This document shows positions 35,101 to 36,247 of a stretch of DNA of 36,247 bases, piece after piece. Below the pieces are notes generated by a model, which ran no database searches, was not told the origin of the DNA, and saw nothing but the letters and a program-made list of their open reading frames with translations. Position 1 is the stretch's first letter. The number at the start of each line of letters is the position of its first letter. The stretch spans positions 1-36,247 of IMG/VR virus record IMGVR_UViG_3300013006_000073; one strand, 5' to 3'. Origin of the DNA: a virus. The translations under genes and the position numbers were made by a program.

Positions 35101-36247
35101 AGTCTACTACTTTCTTTAGCAGCCCAAGTATTACCATAATCTGAGGAAACATAAATTCGTCCATTATTTCGAACTAATGCAGTTTGATATTTACCATCGC
35201 TACTGATTGAAATATCACCCCAGTTTCTGCTACTCTCTTTTGCAACCCAAGTGTTGCCATAGTCTGAGGATACATAAATTTGCCCATTATTAACAGTAGC
35301 ACTTTGATATTTTCCATCACTACTAATAGCAATACCTTGCCAATTCCTACTACTTTCTTTAGCAACCCAAGTGTTGCCATAGTCTGAGGATACATAAATT
35401 TGTCCACTATAAGCAACAACCGCACTTTGATATTTTCCATCGCTGCTAATTGATATGCTGACCCATGATCTACTACTTTCTTTAGCAGTCCAAGTGTTAC
35501 CATAATCTGAGGAAATATAAATTTGTCCATCAAGAACAATCGTACTTTGATATTTTCCATCGCTGCTTATTGAAATACTATACCAATTCCTACTACTTTC
35601 TTTAGCAGCCCAAGTATTACCATAATCTGAGGATACATAAATTTGCCCACCATAAACAAATGTGCTTTGATATTTTCCATCGCTGCTAATTGATATGCCG
35701 CGCCATAGTCTACTACTTTCTTTAGCGGTCCAAGTATTACCAAAACTGCTATCAACTAATCTGCTTGTATTTTGTGAAAGCTTTGTTCTTCCTAAGAAAT
35801 ATCCGCCATCATAATTTCCAGAGTATCCTATTCCAGTAAGATATCCACTTGGTTGAGAACTAAATAAAATATTATCTTGGAGAACTAAATTGTTAGTGAA
35901 ATTTTTAATTCCAGAAATAGTTTGGTCTCCTGTGGTATAGACAACGTTTGATATAATTTGTGCTGTTGGAATTGTTCCAGTAAGCACTGCGTTTCCACTG
36001 ATATAAATATTTCCATTTAAAACGTTAATTCCGCTAGATCCAATTATAACTTTATCTTTTGCTGTACTATCACCAATATTAGTTGATCTAAATAAAATGT
36101 ATGTTCCTTGGCCATTATAGCCACCTCCTCCAACCCAATCTTCTGCTGCAATTAATCTTATTGCTGCTCTGCTATTTGTAGAATATGCATTTAATCCAGA
36201 AACATAACCTCTTGCTTGCAAATTGAACAAAACATCATCTTTTAATA
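32139..36247 (-). CDS. Modular tail fibre / receptor-binding protein with Asp-box propeller (5' end outside window)
   Basis: The frame is open to base 36245, so the start lies beyond the window; about 1369 residues are visible. Five 'VYTTGDQTISG' hinge repeats divide the chain. Between the first and second are seven tandem Asp-box repeats ('SSDYGNTW'), which would make a seven-bladed propeller. Between hinges 3-4 and 4-5 are long glycine-rich 'GGSINTSGG' repeats likely to form a thin beta-solenoid. A C-terminal globular domain (about the last 140 residues, 'RIPIAETCQIRKASWSHLVG') is probably the receptor-binding or trimerising head. No catalytic sialidase residues are evident. It precedes the neck genes, which is an unusual place for a fibre gene. 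Confidence 0.8.
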   Translation of the reverse strand, partial: LKDDVLFNLQARGYVSGLNAYSTNSRAAIRLIAAEDWVGGGGYNGQGTYILFRSTNIGDSTAKDKVIIGSSGINVLNGNIYISGNAVLTGTIPTAQIISNVVYTTGDQTISGIKNFTNNLVLQDNILFSSQPSGYLTGIGYSGNYDGGYFLGRTKLSQNTSRLVDSSFGNTWTAKESSRLWRGISISSDGKYQSTFVYGGQIYVSSDYGNTWAAKESSRNWYSISISSDGKYQSTIVLDGQIYISSDYGNTWTAKESSRSWVSISISSDGKYQSAVVAYSGQIYVSSDYGNTWVAKESSRNWQGIAISSDGKYQSATVNNGQIYVSSDYGNTWVAKESSRNWGDISISSDGKYQTALVRNNGRIYVSSDYGNTWAAKESSRLWYTISISSDGKYQSAVVYGGQIYVSSDYGNTWAAKESSRTWYSISISSDGKYQTAVVYGGQIYISKTDEQIDGNLYVDNLYANNLVYNTGDQTISGVKTFANNVNVSGTGNFNAVKVSSIDKLFLSGIDIVITGNSSINVYNQIYINGNPVVTGSVQLGSYATSANLALTGSILDSKINSLSGYIDAKSIVLPTTLVYTTGDQTISGVKTFASPIYFSSGINTYGEFVNTSGGYIDLRGGGGGRGGNIISRGLLDTAGNGNSSNGGSIDLSAGPGDSSPGGSIISIGGVDDGSPGGTLNMSDSGGNITTSNDGGSIDTSNGGGSINTSQGGSINTQGGDSGGGSINTSGGDEDGGSINTSNGGGSIDLSGNTNGDNPAFGGSILASAGAGYESWDGGSGGTLDMRGEGGSEEGAGSNGRSGGSINTSIGGGSIDTRGQGQIQFGIDGTRTTLSGTATTNRTIYLPDLNGTLLTTEANFVKNMVYTTGSQIISGSKTFVSPIVFSSGANDGIQFGGAGGSIDLRGGIAQDGSDGSKGGSIIMVGGIANNAPNGAGNINTSAFGESEGGDILTYGGGNEGNHGGSIITIGGGSAGGDIDTRGNDFHGGSIYTYGGDNGPGGSIYTHGGDLGEGGSINTSNGGGSINLTGKGFIEFGTSIGVLQTRTTLSGTASTNITIRLPNDNGTLALDSNVVYTTGNQTISGRKTFLDSGVFSNEAVPAVPLLNNPLSIVGSGNNYLQLNIQNRATGTNATADLVITANNGTDNANYINLGINNSGYNDPAFSNGSGLDGYLFVNGGSLDIGTQTPNTAVEFHIGGTTANRAIARIDSSGINILSGTYRVNDIPSNTFTITLTHSSATPGVGLNYFGMNDVGYSSASLGIRRRIPIAETCQIRKASWSHLVGTTGSPNNLLSTGYVINTSSTPPQIGIVSTLISSISETIPAHYITNFSPPINVTSGDLIVAALGISGFTIAPLAIRDTVILYCYN
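33160..34400 (-). repeat. Glycine-rich GGSIxT repeat blocks in the fibre
   Basis: Two blocks (about nt 33790-34400 and 33160-33560) consist of irregular 'GGSINTSGG', 'GGSIDTS', 'GGSIDLRGG' units, about 6-20 residues per unit. The regular glycine pairs with alternating S-I-x-T suggest stacked short strands or a polyglycine-type bundle. Hinge repeat 4 lies between the blocks. Confidence 0.7.
34906..35745 (-). repeat. Seven tandem 120-bp Asp-box (BNR-like) repeats
   Basis: Seven units of about 40 residues (120 bp), each with 'SSDYGNTW', 'AKESSR', 'ISISSDGKYQ' and 'GGQIYVS'. The first copy has 'SSFGNTW'. DNA is nearly identical between copies except at two short positions: the two residues after the W that follows AKESSR, and the 2-5 residues before GQIY. 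Two units carry one extra residue. Confidence 0.9.

Larger units (their letters stand above)
32985..35945 (-). repeat. Five VYTTGDQTISG hinge repeats in the fibre gene
   Basis: Copies of 'VYTTGDQTISGxKTF' lie near nt 35898-35945, 34800-34850, 34466-34516, 33610-33655 and 32985-33030. They separate otherwise unrelated modules and probably form repeated shaft folds. The last two have drifted ('TGSQIISGSKTF', 'TGNQTISGRKTF'). Confidence 0.75.

Noticed and set aside
34906-35745. CRISPR-like tandem repeat array
   Set aside because: The units are 120 bp, in frame, contiguous and encode Asp-box blades; there are no spacers.
34906-35745. Diversity-generating retroelement target
   Set aside because: Variation sits in loop positions, but there is no reverse transcriptase, template repeat or adenine-specific pattern in the window.
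34886-35755. Open frames on the minus strand in another phase over the propeller repeats
   Set aside because: They repeat with the 120-bp unit and simply reflect its lack of stops; the propeller frame explains the sequence.
1-36247. tRNA genes, integrase, attachment sites, insertion sequences
   Set aside because: None were seen; gaps between genes are nearly all under 110 nt and hold no cloverleaf-like or transposase-like sequence.

Overview
The window is strongly A+T-rich by eye, almost fully coding, and looks like part of the genome of a large tailed double-stranded DNA phage with a long non-contractile (lambda-like) tail. The evidence is a complete lambda-type tail-tip series (M, L, K, I and J homologues), a 2123-residue tape-measure protein, a major tail protein, neck proteins and a modular tail fibre, all next to phage replication genes. 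There are no tRNA, rRNA, integrase, insertion-sequence or CRISPR signals. The host cannot be named. A bacterial-type DNA polymerase III alpha subunit and sigma70-like early promoters (TTGAnn, 17 bp, TAnnnT) are compatible with a free-living, possibly aquatic, bacterial host and a large genome, but that is inference.

Region 1 (1-10294, all + strand) is DNA metabolism and modification: the end of a DnaG-like primase, a Cas4/RecB-like iron-sulfur nuclease, a replicative polymerase divided into a separate degenerate PHP-domain protein and a catalytic DnaE protein with a DnaQ-like exonuclease gene between them, a probable ssDNA-binding protein, two glycosyltransferase genes (GT4 plus a GT9 split over two genes), and a protein with a faint resemblance to Rad52-like annealing proteins. 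Three genes here have sigma70-like promoters whose -10 box ends 6-8 nt before the ATG, and a fourth has a matching -10 box. The implied mRNAs are leaderless.

Region 2 (10324-19672) opens with a minus-strand diverged copy of the major tail protein. Divergent from it, on the + strand, is the tail-tip operon M-L-K-I-J plus one distal gene. These tail-tip genes are spaced -4 to +4 nt apart, mostly without Shine-Dalgarno sequences.

Region 3 (19674-36247, all - strand) reads, in transcription order: tail fibre (5' end outside the window), four neck/tail-completion genes, major tail protein, four small-to-medium genes in the tail-assembly-chaperone position, and the tape measure. The tape measure and the distal tail-tip gene converge with one base between their stop codons. 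Relative to the usual siphophage order, the tail-tip block is therefore inverted.

A heptamer GTGTAAT (GTGTAAA in one case) lies upstream of six structural transcription units on both strands and is the best candidate for the late-promoter element. The most unusual points are the split polymerase with a degenerate PHP part, the two promoter classes with leaderless genes, a carbohydrate-binding-like module inserted in the iron-sulfur loop of the gpL homologue, a possible PD-(D/E)XK-like segment bounded by GFIPNF repeats inside the tape measure, and a seven-repeat Asp-box propeller in the fibre.
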